This document shows, piece by piece, positions 36,826-45,378 of a DNA stretch of 64,000 nt. The number at the start of each line of letters is the position of its first letter. The stretch's first letter is position 1. A program made the translations under genes and the position numbers. Under the pieces are notes generated by a model. The model did no database searches and was not told the DNA's origin. It worked only from the letters and a program-made list of their open reading frames with translations. Source of the stretch: JAVBLK01 sp031553565 (lineage in GTDB: Bacteria; Bacillota; Clostridia; Christensenellales; DUVY01); NCBI GenBank assembly GCA_031553565.1, contig JAVBLK010000019.1, forward strand, positions 62,001 through 126,000. Direction: 5' to 3'.

Positions 36826-36888
36826 ATGAAAAAATTGATTATTGAGCCTTCTAATGAGATTATATTAAACGGGTGTTCGGGTACCTAA
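36826..36888 (+). CDS. Putative leader peptide before carA
   Basis: A 20-codon frame beginning MKKLIIEPSNEIIL and ending in TAA. Its last codons read through the left arm of the terminator hairpin, and the stop codon lies in the loop. This geometry matches translation-coupled attenuators such as E. coli pyrBI, where a ribosome close behind RNA polymerase prevents the hairpin from forming. It would be translated from a leaderless start. It may also be fortuitous. Confidence 0.4.
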   Translation: MKKLIIEPSNEIILNGCSGT

Positions 36889-36908
36889 CCTGAACACCCC
36901 TTTTTTTT
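36871..36908 (+). terminator. Strong terminator (attenuator candidate) before carA
   Basis: Stem GGGTGTTC / GAACACCC (extended by GGGT/ACCT pairing) followed by eight T residues at 36901-36908. It is 170 nt past the glnN stop but only about 50 nt past the likely transcription start at 36824. It can end glnN transcripts and also control entry into carA. The remaining 36909-37064 contain a GC-rich palindrome near 36971 and the carA ribosome binding site AGAGAGG. Confidence 0.8.
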
Positions 36909-37064
36909 ATCCATGGAAATATCGTAAAAATTGCTTGCAATTATGCGATACAGACGGGTTCATCAAAGTGACGGCCGCAGCCGGCCGCATATTTATGTAA
37001 AAGCGCGGCGCGCGGCATACGCAAAAACGCCGTATTTATTAGAGGCAGAAGAGAGGTTAGCAAG

Positions 37065-38150
37065 ATGGAAAAAAGAGGATGGCTCGTTTTGGAAGACGGG
37101 TCAGTATTCGAAGGATGCGGGCTCGGCGCGAAATCCGATGTGACGGCAGAGTTCGTATTCAATACCGGTATGACCGGGTATTACGAAATGCTGTCTGATC
37201 CGGCAAGCGCGGGACTGGGCATAGTAACGACTTTTCCCGTGATCGGCAGCTGGGGCGCGGCATTCGAGGACAAGGACAGGGGACGGCCCTGCGCGGCGGC
37301 GCTCATATGCCGCCAGGTTTCTGAATGCCCGTCGGACGGGGCGACCCAGGATATCGGCGACTATATGCTGTCGCGCGGGATAACGGGGCTTTCGGAAATC
37401 GACACGCGGCAGCTGACAAGGCTTATAAGAAAGACCGGCTCTATGCGCGGCGCGATTACGTTCGACCCGTCATACAACAAGGCCGCGCTGATAAAGGCGG
37501 TGAAAACGAGCGAGCCGAAATGTATCGCAAAGGCGGCGTCGGTACGCGCTGCGGAAAGCAGGGCGGGCGAGGGTAAAAAAATCGCGATACTGGACGCGGG
37601 CGCATACAGGAACATATTCAACGATATGTGCGCGCTTAAATATTCGGTCACGGCTTATCCCCTGGAAACGTCAGCGGAGCTGATAATAAACGACAAGCCG
37701 GACGGTATAATAATTTCGGACGGCCCGGGCGACCCTAAGACCTGTAATGAGTTTACGGACGCCGTAAAGAAACTGATCGCATGCGGCATCCCGCTGTTCG
37801 GAATCGGTTTAGGCCACCAGCTGATGGCGCTTGCCTCCGGCTTCGATACGTTTAAGATGCCGCACGGGCACAGGGGCGCGAATTATCCTGTCAAGGAAAC
37901 AGCGACGGGAAAGGCGTATATAACGACACAGAACCACGGCTATGCGGTGGATAATAAATCGGTTGACAAGACTAAGGCGGAAATCGCGTATACTAACCTT
38001 CATGACGGCACCGTCGAAGGGCTGAGATTTAAGAGCGGAAGGCCGTGTATGTCGCTGCAGTATTATCCGCAGACCGGCGCATATGTGCTGAAGCCGAACG
38101 CAATGTTTACGGAGTTTCTTGCTGCCGTCGGAGGAGAAAAAAATGCCTAA
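37065..38150 (+). CDS. carA: Carbamoyl-phosphate synthase small subunit with a lost glutaminase triad
   Basis: 361 residues, a normal CarA length. The N-terminal small-subunit domain (FNTGMTGYYEML, DTRQLTRLIR) and the class-I amidotransferase domain are both recognisable, with SDGPGDP and TTQNHGYAVD conserved. However, the nucleophile motif GICLGHQ is GIGLGHQ: Gly248 (codon GGT) replaces the catalytic Cys. The QxHPE motif is QYYPQ: Tyr334 replaces His and Gln336 replaces Glu. It therefore should not hydrolyse glutamine. It may persist as a structural partner of CarB. AGAGAGG precedes the ATG. carB overlaps its last 8 bases. Confidence 0.95.
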   Translation: MEKRGWLVLEDGSVFEGCGLGAKSDVTAEFVFNTGMTGYYEMLSDPASAGLGIVTTFPVIGSWGAAFEDKDRGRPCAAALICRQVSECPSDGATQDIGDYMLSRGITGLSEIDTRQLTRLIRKTGSMRGAITFDPSYNKAALIKAVKTSEPKCIAKAASVRAAESRAGEGKKIAILDAGAYRNIFNDMCALKYSVTAYPLETSAELIINDKPDGIIISDGPGDPKTCNEFTDAVKKLIACGIPLFGIGLGHQLMALASGFDTFKMPHGHRGANYPVKETATGKAYITTQNHGYAVDNKSVDKTKAEIAYTNLHDGTVEGLRFKSGRPCMSLQYYPQTGAYVLKPNAMFTEFLAAVGGEKNA

Positions 38151-41100
38151 GAGAAAAGACGTCAAAAAAGTACTTGTTATCGGTTCCGGACCTATCATAA
38201 TCGGGCAGGCCGCCGAATTCGACTACGCCGGCACACAGGCCTGCAGAGTGCTTAAACAGGAGGGGCTGGAGGTCGTACTGATAAACTCCAATCCTGCAAC
38301 TATTATGACCGACACGATGATCGCCGACAAGATTTATATCGAGCCGCTGGACGTCGAGACGGTCGAGAAGGTTATAAAAGCGGAGAAGCCCGACTCGCTG
38401 CTGGCCACGCTGGGCGGGCAGACAGGGCTGAATCTTGCCATGGCATTATCCGAGGACGGCTTTTTGGAAAAGAACGGCGTCAAGCTCCTGGGCACCAACA
38501 TCCCCGCCATAAAGAAAGCCGAGGACCGTCAGGACTTCAAGGACACAATGGCGTCGATAAACCAGCCGTGCGTGGCCAGTAAGGTAGTAACTGACGTGGA
38601 GGATGCTGCGGCATTTGCAAAGGAAATAGGCTATCCTATCATTGTGCGCCCCGGATACACGCTGGGCGGCACGGGCGGCGGCATTGCAGGCAACGAGGAA
38701 GAGTTGCGCGACATCAGCGAGAACGGCATAAGGCTTTCCCGCGTCGGGCAGGTCCTTATCGAACGCTGTATTTCCGGCTGGAAGGAAATCGAGTACGAGG
38801 TGATGCGCGACGGAAAAGGCACGTGCATAGCCATTTGCAGCATGGAAAATTTCGACCCGGTCGGCGTGCATACCGGCGACAGTATAGTCGCCGCGCCTAA
38901 CCAGACGCTCTCCGACAAAGAGAACGCGATGTTAAAGCACGCGGCGCTCTCTATAATAGACGCGCTGGGGATCGAGGGCGGCTGCAACGTGCAGTTCGCG
39001 CTGCACCCGGTGACAAATGAATACGCGGTGATCGAGGTCAACCCCAGGTTGTCGCGTTCGTCCGCGCTGGCCAGTAAGGCCACGGGCTATCCGATCGCAA
39101 AGGTCGCAGTCATGATAGCACTGGGCTATACCCTGGACGAGATACCCAATGCAGTAACGGGCAAGACGACTGCCTGCTTCGAGCCCTCCGTCGATTATTG
39201 CGTGCTGAAAATACCGCGCTGGCCGTTTGATAAATTCAACAGCGCAAAGAGGACTTTAGGAACGCAGATGAAAGCAACGGGCGAGGTCATGGCGATCGCG
39301 CCGACCTTTGAGGCCGCGATGATGAAGGCGGTGCGCAGCCTTGACCCCAAGGCCGATATGCTGACGGCGATCGGCATGGACAAGCTGTCCGACGCCGAAG
39401 TATACAGAAACCTCTACGATATAAACGATACGCGGCTGTTTACGATCGCCGAAGCCCTGCGGCGCGGCGTCAAGCCCGAAACTATCGCTTTTATCACCAA
39501 GATAAATATCTGGTTCTTAAACAGGATCCATAATTTAGTCAAACTGGAAAACAGGATCGCTGCCGGGCCGCTTACCGCGGATTTGCTGAAAACCGCGAAA
39601 AAGACTGGCTTCACAGACAGGCTGATCGCAAGGCTTGCCGGCAATATTTCCCCGGACGCGGTACGGGAAATGCGCTTTTCAAATAAGATCCTCCCGTCGT
39701 ACAAGATGGTCGATACCTGCGCGGGCGAGTTCGACGCGCGCACGCCGTACTATTACAGCACTTATGATACAGAGAACGAGGCGGTGCCGGCCAAAACAAA
39801 GAAGAAGGTCATCGTATTCGGTTCCGGCCCGATAAGGATCGGCCAGGGGATAGAATTCGACTATTGCAGCGTGCACTCGGTGTGGGCGTACCGCAAAAAG
39901 GGCTACGAGACTATTATTATAAATAACAACCCCGAGACCGTCAGTACCGACTTCGATATTTCGGACAAGCTGTACTTCGAGCCGCTTTCCGAGGAGGACG
40001 TGCAGAATATAATCGAGCTGGAAAAGCCGATGGGCGTCGTCGTACAGTTCGGCGGCCAAACGGCGATAAACCTTACAAAGCATATGAATAAGATCGGCGT
40101 CAAGATCCTTGGCTCTGACTTTGACAGCATCGACACGGCCTCGGACAAGGAAAGATTCGACGCTATTTTGGAAAAGCTGTCTATACTGCGCCCGAAGGGA
40201 AAGACCGTCTTTACCGTTCAGGAGGGCATAAAGGCGGCAAACGAGCTGGGCTATCCCGTGCTGGTGCGCCCGTCCTACGTCCTGGGCGGCCAGGGGATGG
40301 AGATAGCGCACAGCGACGCCGATATTGCCGAGCTTATTACCATCATCAACCGTGTCAAGCAGGACAACCCGATACTTGTCGATAAATATATGATGGGCAA
40401 GGAGCTGGAGGTCGATGCGGTGTGCGACGGCGAGGATGTCCTGATCCCCGGCATCATGGAGCATATCGAGCGCGCGGGCGTGCACAGCGGCGACAGCATA
40501 ACGGTTTACCCCACGCAGACGATAGAAAAGCGGCATAAGGATCAGATAGTCTCGATCACTACAAGGCTTACGAACGCGCTGAAGGTTGTCGGCATGATAA
40601 ACGTGCAGTACATCCTTTGCGACGACAAGATCTATGTTATCGAGGCCAACCCGCGCTCCTCGCGCACGGTGCCGTACATATCCAAGATAACGGGTTTGCC
40701 GATCATCGAGATCGCCACCGAATGTATGCTGGGCGGCAAGCTTAAAAATATGAGTTACGGCACGGGGCTTGCGCCGGAGGGCAGGACGGTCGCGGTCAAG
40801 ATGCCCGTCTTCTCGTTTGAAAAGCTGCATGATGTGGATACTTCCTTAGGGCCGGAAATGAAATCGACCGGCGAGGTACTGGGCGTCGACCCGGACTTCG
40901 GCCACGCGATGGTCAAGGCATTCCGCGGCGCGGGCGTCAAATACGGGAAGAACAAGGCGATGGTTGTAACCGTTTGCGACCGCGACAAGGCCGAGATGGT
41001 CGGGCTGATGAAGAGTTTTATCGGTTTAGGCTACAAGATATACGCGACCGAGGGCAATTACGCCGCGCTGAAAGACGCGGGTATGCCTTGCGAAAAGGTC

Positions 41101-41346
41101 AATAAGCTGCACGAGGAGCATCCTACTATTGCCGACGTAATATCGCGCGGGAAAGTCGATTTTGTTATCAATACGCCCACAAAGGGCAGGCAGTCGAACC
41201 GCGACGGCTTCAGGATCAGACGTATATCGGTCGAGCGCAATATACCGTGTTTGACCTCGATGGATACTGCAAAGGCGCTGCTCATGACCTTAAAGGGCGG
41301 ACATGACGTCCTGTCGGTCATCAACATAGCGGCGCTGGAGAGATAA
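38143..41346 (+). CDS. carB: Carbamoyl-phosphate synthase large subunit
   Basis: 1067 residues from the ATG at 38143, with GGAGGAG 7 nt upstream inside carA. Two homologous halves each begin with a VLVIGSGP/VIVFGSGPIRIGQG-type motif and contain an ATP-grasp fold, ending in an MGS-like allosteric domain (about 930-1065). The first half makes carboxyphosphate and carbamate from bicarbonate, ATP and ammonia; the second phosphorylates carbamate. Both ATP sites look intact. With the small subunit's glutaminase lost, free ammonia is the likely nitrogen donor. Carbamoyl phosphate feeds pyrimidine and arginine synthesis. Confidence 0.97.
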   Translation: MPKRKDVKKVLVIGSGPIIIGQAAEFDYAGTQACRVLKQEGLEVVLINSNPATIMTDTMIADKIYIEPLDVETVEKVIKAEKPDSLLATLGGQTGLNLAMALSEDGFLEKNGVKLLGTNIPAIKKAEDRQDFKDTMASINQPCVASKVVTDVEDAAAFAKEIGYPIIVRPGYTLGGTGGGIAGNEEELRDISENGIRLSRVGQVLIERCISGWKEIEYEVMRDGKGTCIAICSMENFDPVGVHTGDSIVAAPNQTLSDKENAMLKHAALSIIDALGIEGGCNVQFALHPVTNEYAVIEVNPRLSRSSALASKATGYPIAKVAVMIALGYTLDEIPNAVTGKTTACFEPSVDYCVLKIPRWPFDKFNSAKRTLGTQMKATGEVMAIAPTFEAAMMKAVRSLDPKADMLTAIGMDKLSDAEVYRNLYDINDTRLFTIAEALRRGVKPETIAFITKINIWFLNRIHNLVKLENRIAAGPLTADLLKTAKKTGFTDRLIARLAGNISPDAVREMRFSNKILPSYKMVDTCAGEFDARTPYYYSTYDTENEAVPAKTKKKVIVFGSGPIRIGQGIEFDYCSVHSVWAYRKKGYETIIINNNPETVSTDFDISDKLYFEPLSEEDVQNIIELEKPMGVVVQFGGQTAINLTKHMNKIGVKILGSDFDSIDTASDKERFDAILEKLSILRPKGKTVFTVQEGIKAANELGYPVLVRPSYVLGGQGMEIAHSDADIAELITIINRVKQDNPILVDKYMMGKELEVDAVCDGEDVLIPGIMEHIERAGVHSGDSITVYPTQTIEKRHKDQIVSITTRLTNALKVVGMINVQYILCDDKIYVIEANPRSSRTVPYISKITGLPIIEIATECMLGGKLKNMSYGTGLAPEGRTVAVKMPVFSFEKLHDVDTSLGPEMKSTGEVLGVDPDFGHAMVKAFRGAGVKYGKNKAMVVTVCDRDKAEMVGLMKSFIGLGYKIYATEGNYAALKDAGMPCEKVNKLHEEHPTIADVISRGKVDFVINTPTKGRQSNRDGFRIRRISVERNIPCLTSMDTAKALLMTLKGGHDVLSVINIAALER

Positions 41347-41411
41347 ACCTACCGGCCTGCCGGTATAAACATAGCGCATGACCTGCGCTGAACTAAACTA
41401 GGAGAATATTT

Positions 41412-43043
41412 ATGCAGAAACAGAAATTTATTTTTGTGACCGGCGGCGTCGTGTCCGGTTTGGGCAAAGGTATAACGGCGGCTTCCCTGGGGAGGCTGCT
41501 TAAGCAGAGGGGCTATCGCGTGACCCTGCAAAAGTTTGACCCTTATCTGAACGTTGACCCCGGGACAATGAGCCCGTATCAGCACGGCGAGGTGTTTGTG
41601 ACCGACGACGGCAGCGAGAACGACTTGGACGTCGGACACTATGAGAGGTTCATAGACGAGAACCTGAATAAATTTTCCAACATCACTATGGGCAAGATAT
41701 ATATGTCCGTTTTAGGAAAGGAGCGCCAGGGCGCCTTTGACGGCGGGACGGTGCAGGTCGTGCCGCACATAACAAACGAGATCAAGGAGCGTATTTACAG
41801 CGCGGCGAGATCCAATAACAGCGACGTTATCATCACCGAGATCGGCGGTACCGTCGGCGATATCGAGAGCCATCCTTTTCTGGAGGCTATCAGGCAGGTG
41901 CCCTTTGACGTAGGCCGCGAGAACGTGCTGTATATCCACGTCACGCTGCTGCCTTTCATAAAAGCCAGCGGCGAGCAAAAGACCAAGCCGACCCAGCACA
42001 GCGTCGGGCAATTGCAGAGCGTGGGCATCCAGCCCGATATCATTGTCTGCCGCACCGAGCGGAAGCTTGACCAGGAGGCCAAGAACAAGATCGCGCTTTT
42101 CTGCAACGTAGAGAGGGATTGCGTTATCGACAACCTGGACGCGGAGAGCCTTTATCAAATACCGCTTCTCCTGGAAAAGGAGGGTCTCGGAAAGGTTGCC
42201 TGCAGGAAGCTTTCGCTTACTGACAATCCGCCGGATTTAAAGGCGTGGGAGGCCGTCGTCGAAAAAATAATCGCAGAGCGTTACAGGCCGCCGGTGCATA
42301 TCGGGCTTGTGGGCAAATATACAAGTATGCACGACGCGTACCTGTCCGTCGTCGAGGCGGTGCATCACGCTTCATATGACATAGGCTCCAACATCATCAT
42401 CGAATGGATCGAGGCGGGGACGCTGGAGAACGACGAGAAAGCGGCCGCGCTGACCTTAAGCAAGTGCGACGGCATAATCGTGCCCGGCGGGTTCGGCGGG
42501 CGCGGCGTACCCGGCAAGATCTTTGCGGCAAAGTACGCGCGTGAGAACAATATACCGTACCTCGGGATATGCCTTGGGATGCACGCGGCGTGTATCGAAT
42601 TTGCCCGCAACGTGATAGGCTTAAAGGACGCCGATTCGGGCGAATTCGATTCCAAGACCAAAAATCCGATTTTCCGGGTGCTTGAGGAAAAAGCCGGCAA
42701 GGAGCCGGGCGGCGGCGCGCTGCGTTTGGGCGCGTGGAAATGCAAATTAGCGAAAAACAGCGGCGCGCAGGATATGTACGACGCGGCGGTGATCAGCGAG
42801 CGGCATCGCCACAGGTACGAGTTCAATAACGACTATATAAAGAAATTCGAGGCCGCGGGTATGTCGATCGACGGCATCTGCCCGGACAACGGTTATGTGG
42901 AAATAGTTTCGCTTCCCGGCCATAAATGGTTTTACGGCGTGCAGTTCCAGCCCGAATTCAAGTCGCGCCCTGATAAGCCGCATCCGCTTTTCAGCGGGTT
43001 TGTGACCGCGGCGGCGGGGACGGCGAAGCGTCCGTTAAAATGA
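41412..43043 (+). CDS. pyrG: CTP synthase with an altered glutaminase site
   Basis: 543 residues, full length. The N-terminal synthetase domain is intact (GGVVSGLGKGITAASLG P-loop, DPYLNVDPGTMSP). The C-terminal class-I amidotransferase keeps the nucleophile Cys387 (GICLGMH) and Glu515, but the catalytic His of QFHPEF is Gln513 (codon CAG, QFQPEF). Nearby invariant positions also differ: GMQ is GMH and GGTMRLG is GGALRLG. Glutamine-dependent activity is therefore doubtful, while ammonia-dependent UTP amination remains possible. It lies 65 nt after carB and 80 nt before guaA, on the same strand. AGGAG precedes the ATG. Confidence 0.96.
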   Translation: MQKQKFIFVTGGVVSGLGKGITAASLGRLLKQRGYRVTLQKFDPYLNVDPGTMSPYQHGEVFVTDDGSENDLDVGHYERFIDENLNKFSNITMGKIYMSVLGKERQGAFDGGTVQVVPHITNEIKERIYSAARSNNSDVIITEIGGTVGDIESHPFLEAIRQVPFDVGRENVLYIHVTLLPFIKASGEQKTKPTQHSVGQLQSVGIQPDIIVCRTERKLDQEAKNKIALFCNVERDCVIDNLDAESLYQIPLLLEKEGLGKVACRKLSLTDNPPDLKAWEAVVEKIIAERYRPPVHIGLVGKYTSMHDAYLSVVEAVHHASYDIGSNIIIEWIEAGTLENDEKAAALTLSKCDGIIVPGGFGGRGVPGKIFAAKYARENNIPYLGICLGMHAACIEFARNVIGLKDADSGEFDSKTKNPIFRVLEEKAGKEPGGGALRLGAWKCKLAKNSGAQDMYDAAVISERHRHRYEFNNDYIKKFEAAGMSIDGICPDNGYVEIVSLPGHKWFYGVQFQPEFKSRPDKPHPLFSGFVTAAAGTAKRPLK

Positions 43044-43123
43044 CCCGTTTGGGACACCAAAGCCGCTTAGGGCGCGGGATATTGTGAAAAAATTTATCGA
43101 GACAGGAGAGAGGTAATAGAATA

Positions 43124-44470
43124 ATGAAAAAACACCAGACAGTACTGATCTATGACATGGGCGGCAAATATTGCCAGCTGATTGCGAGGCGGCTGAGAGA
43201 GCAGAACGTATATTGCGAAATAGCGGCGCATACCGTTTCCGCGGATGCCGTGCTGAATAAGGGCTATGCGGGCATAATCCTTTCGGGCGGCGATGAGAGC
43301 ATAGAGGCCGACAGGGCGTTCTTAAAGTCCAAGGTGCCGGTCATGGCAGTGGGCAGCGCGGCGGAAGCGTTCGGCGCGATCGCCAGGAAAGTAACTTTTG
43401 CCGATGTTAGCGGCGAGATCGTGGCCGCGCCTGTAGAGATAATTTTTTACCCCGAATTGACGCTGCAGCCGGGCGCAGGGCTTATCGAGACCTTCTGCAA
43501 GGCGTGCAAAACCACGGGTGACTGGAATATGTCCGATTTTGCGCAAAGCGAAATAGAGGAGCTAGCCAATAAATACAGCGGAAAAAAGATTTTGTGCGCG
43601 CTTTCAGGCGGCGTGGATTCCTCGGTATGCGCCGTGCTTTTAAGCAAGGCGGTCGGAAAGAACCTTACCTGTATCTTTGTCGATCACGGCGTGATGAGAA
43701 AGAACGAGCCCGAGGAGGTCAATGAATTTTTCGCCAAGCAGGATATGAACTTTATCATGGTTGACGCGCGCGACAGGTTTTTAGGAAAGCTGGCCGGCGT
43801 CACCGACCCCGAAAAAAAGCGCAAGATCATCGGCGAGGAATTTATCCGCGTGTTCGAGGAGGAGGCGCAGAAGATCGGCGAGGTCGATTATCTGGTGCAG
43901 GGCACGATATACCCCGACATTATCGAGAGCGGTATCGGCAAGGCCGCTGTCATTAAGAGCCATCACAATGTCGGCGGCCTGCCCAAGAATATCAAATTCA
44001 AGGGGCTTATCGAACCGCTGAAATACCTGTTCAAGGCCGAGGTAAGGGAGTTAGGGCGCGTATTAGGGCTTGACGAACGGATCACCGGCCGCCAGCCGTT
44101 CCCCGGCCCGGGGATCGCAGTCAGGATAATGGGCGAGGTGACGGCGGAAAAGGTGCGTATCGTTCAGGACGCGGACTATATTTTCCGTCAGGAGATCGCC
44201 GCTGCGGGCTTAAACGGAAAAATCAGCCAGTTCTTTGCCGCACTCACAAATATTAAGTCTGTAGGCATAAAGGACGGGCAGCGCACCTATGAGTACGCGG
44301 TGGCCTTACGCGCCATTACGACGACCGATTTTATGACGGCGGATTTTTACCGTATCCCGCACGAGATTCTGGCCAGGGTTTCTGCGCGGATAGTGACCGA
44401 GGTCGAAAACGTCAGCCGGGTACTCTATGACATAACCACCAAGCCGCCGGCCACGATCGAATTCGAGTAA
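43124..44470 (+). CDS. guaA: GMP synthase with a reduced, non-catalytic amidotransferase domain
   Basis: 448 residues against about 510 usual. The synthetase part (from about residue 140) is complete: P-loop SGGVDSSV, the QGTIYPD motif, RQPFPGPG and the C-terminal KPPATIEFE. The N-terminal class-I amidotransferase domain is cut to about 120 residues. The GxCYGMQ nucleophile region reads AVGSAAEAF, with Gly77 at the Cys position. The MSHGD region is missing, and FHPE is FYPE (Tyr109, Glu111). The deletion between the two is about 70 residues. XMP amination must use free ammonia or an external glutaminase. GAGAGG precedes the ATG; a strong terminator follows at 44601. Confidence 0.95.
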   Translation: MKKHQTVLIYDMGGKYCQLIARRLREQNVYCEIAAHTVSADAVLNKGYAGIILSGGDESIEADRAFLKSKVPVMAVGSAAEAFGAIARKVTFADVSGEIVAAPVEIIFYPELTLQPGAGLIETFCKACKTTGDWNMSDFAQSEIEELANKYSGKKILCALSGGVDSSVCAVLLSKAVGKNLTCIFVDHGVMRKNEPEEVNEFFAKQDMNFIMVDARDRFLGKLAGVTDPEKKRKIIGEEFIRVFEEEAQKIGEVDYLVQGTIYPDIIESGIGKAAVIKSHHNVGGLPKNIKFKGLIEPLKYLFKAEVRELGRVLGLDERITGRQPFPGPGIAVRIMGEVTAEKVRIVQDADYIFRQEIAAAGLNGKISQFFAALTNIKSVGIKDGQRTYEYAVALRAITTTDFMTADFYRIPHEILARVSARIVTEVENVSRVLYDITTKPPATIEFE

Positions 44471-44480
44471 AAAGTCGTAT

Positions 44481-44519
44481 ATGCGGGGTGTGACAGCGTA
44501 AGCTTGTCGCATCCCGCAT
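44481..44519. repeat. Hairpin downstream of guaA
   Basis: ATGCGGG...CCCGCAT outer arms and TGTGACA/TTGTCGCA inner arms form a long imperfect stem around GCGTAAGC. No T-tract follows. It may stabilise the 3' end of the guaA message. Confidence 0.55.
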
Positions 44520-44600
44520 AGCGTTGTCAAACACGCGCCGCCGCGGATTTTAAAACCGCTGCCCGTCTAACGCCGCGTCTATGACTTTTTCTGCTTGTTT

Positions 44601-44634
44601 AGCGCCGCGAAAATTTAGCGGCGCTTTTTCTTTT
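44601..44634 (+). terminator. Terminator of the carAB-pyrG-guaA block
   Basis: 8-bp stem AGCGCCGC / GCGGCGCT with an 8-nt loop (44601-44624), followed by a T-rich run broken by one C (44624-44634). Confidence 0.85.
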
Positions 44635-44697
44635 CTTGCGTGTTATAATGTAATATATGTGTAAAAATTCGTATTTAGATGGCGGAGGTGCGCGGGA

Positions 44698-45183
44698 TTG
44701 AATAAGGAACAGACGGCCAGGAAAGTATTCGACAACCTTGTAGCGGCTTTCAACGAGGTGGGCTTTGTGTTCGATAAGAACGAGGAGAAGCTCACTGTTT
44801 CGTGCGTGTGCGCGGGCGAGGGGCTTAAGATAAACGTATTTGTGCGCGTGGACGCGGAAATGCGCTGCGTGACGTTCTTTTCCGCGCTGCCGTTTAAGGT
44901 CGAAAAGAACAAGGTAGGCGAGGTCGGCCTGGCAATATGCTATGTCAACAACAGGATAAAGTTCGGTAAGTTCGACATCGACCTTGACGCCTGCGGCATG
45001 GACTACAACTTCTGCAACTATTACGACGAGGGCGCGCCCATGTCGGCCGGCCTTTTAAAAGACCTTTTAGGCATAGCCCTGCATACGGTCGATAAATATA
45101 ATATAAAATTCAGCGACATAAACAGCGGCCTTTTGCCCCTGGACGTCTTTTTCAGCGGCGGCGAAGGCACAGTCAAGAACTGA
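44698..45183 (+). CDS. YbjN-like domain protein
   Basis: 161 residues starting at a TTG, with GGAGGTG 8 nt upstream. A TATAAT at about 44644-44649 may be its -10 box. The pattern of alternating strands, the segment VGEVGLAICYVNNRIKFGKFDIDLD (in part: AICYVNNRIKFGKFDID) and the C-terminal helix around VDKYN fit the YbjN/type III chaperone-like fold. Such proteins are proposed regulators or chaperones, but no activity is established. It is a cytoplasmic protein without signal or membrane segments. Family assignment is moderate. Confidence 0.7.
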   Translation: MNKEQTARKVFDNLVAAFNEVGFVFDKNEEKLTVSCVCAGEGLKINVFVRVDAEMRCVTFFSALPFKVEKNKVGEVGLAICYVNNRIKFGKFDIDLDACGMDYNFCNYYDEGAPMSAGLLKDLLGIALHTVDKYNIKFSDINSGLLPLDVFFSGGEGTVKN

Positions 45184-45344
45184 TACTAATCTGCGTTTAA
45201 AACTGCTGTTTATACGGTGTCTTTACTCTTAAAAAAGTCTGAAATACTCGTCCGTATCTCTCGCGGATCCGGCCTGCGCTTATCTAACGTTTTTTACCCT
45301 CGTAAATCCACGCGTAAAAAACGGCAGTTTTAAAGCTCCTTAGT
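45183..45344. repeat. Palindromic element, family B copy 1
   Basis: Starts at ATACTAATCTGCGTTTAAAA, overlapping the stop codon of the YbjN-like gene, and ends with the matching ...CAGTTTTAAAGCTCCTTAGT. About 160 bp with imperfect arms. Part of an 850-bp gene-free stretch (45184-46033) made up almost wholly of repeats. Confidence 0.6.
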
Positions 45345-45378
45345 CTCCGTAAGAGGGGGTTAAACCCCTTGCCTTAAC

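Noticed and set aside
39679..40830. Long open frame antisense to carB (and similar ones opposite valS at 19206-20393, recA/pncC at 27126-28217, smc)
   Set aside because: They lie entirely opposite strongly conserved genes, have no ribosome binding site and read as the arginine/histidine-rich or serine-rich products expected of the opposite strand of a GC-rich gene.
43300..43560. Frameshift or assembly error as the cause of the short GuaA amidotransferase domain
   Set aside because: The frame is open throughout and matches the family on both sides; I found no trace of the missing GMQ or HGD segments in other frames. Two other neighbouring enzymes show substitutions that no frameshift would explain.
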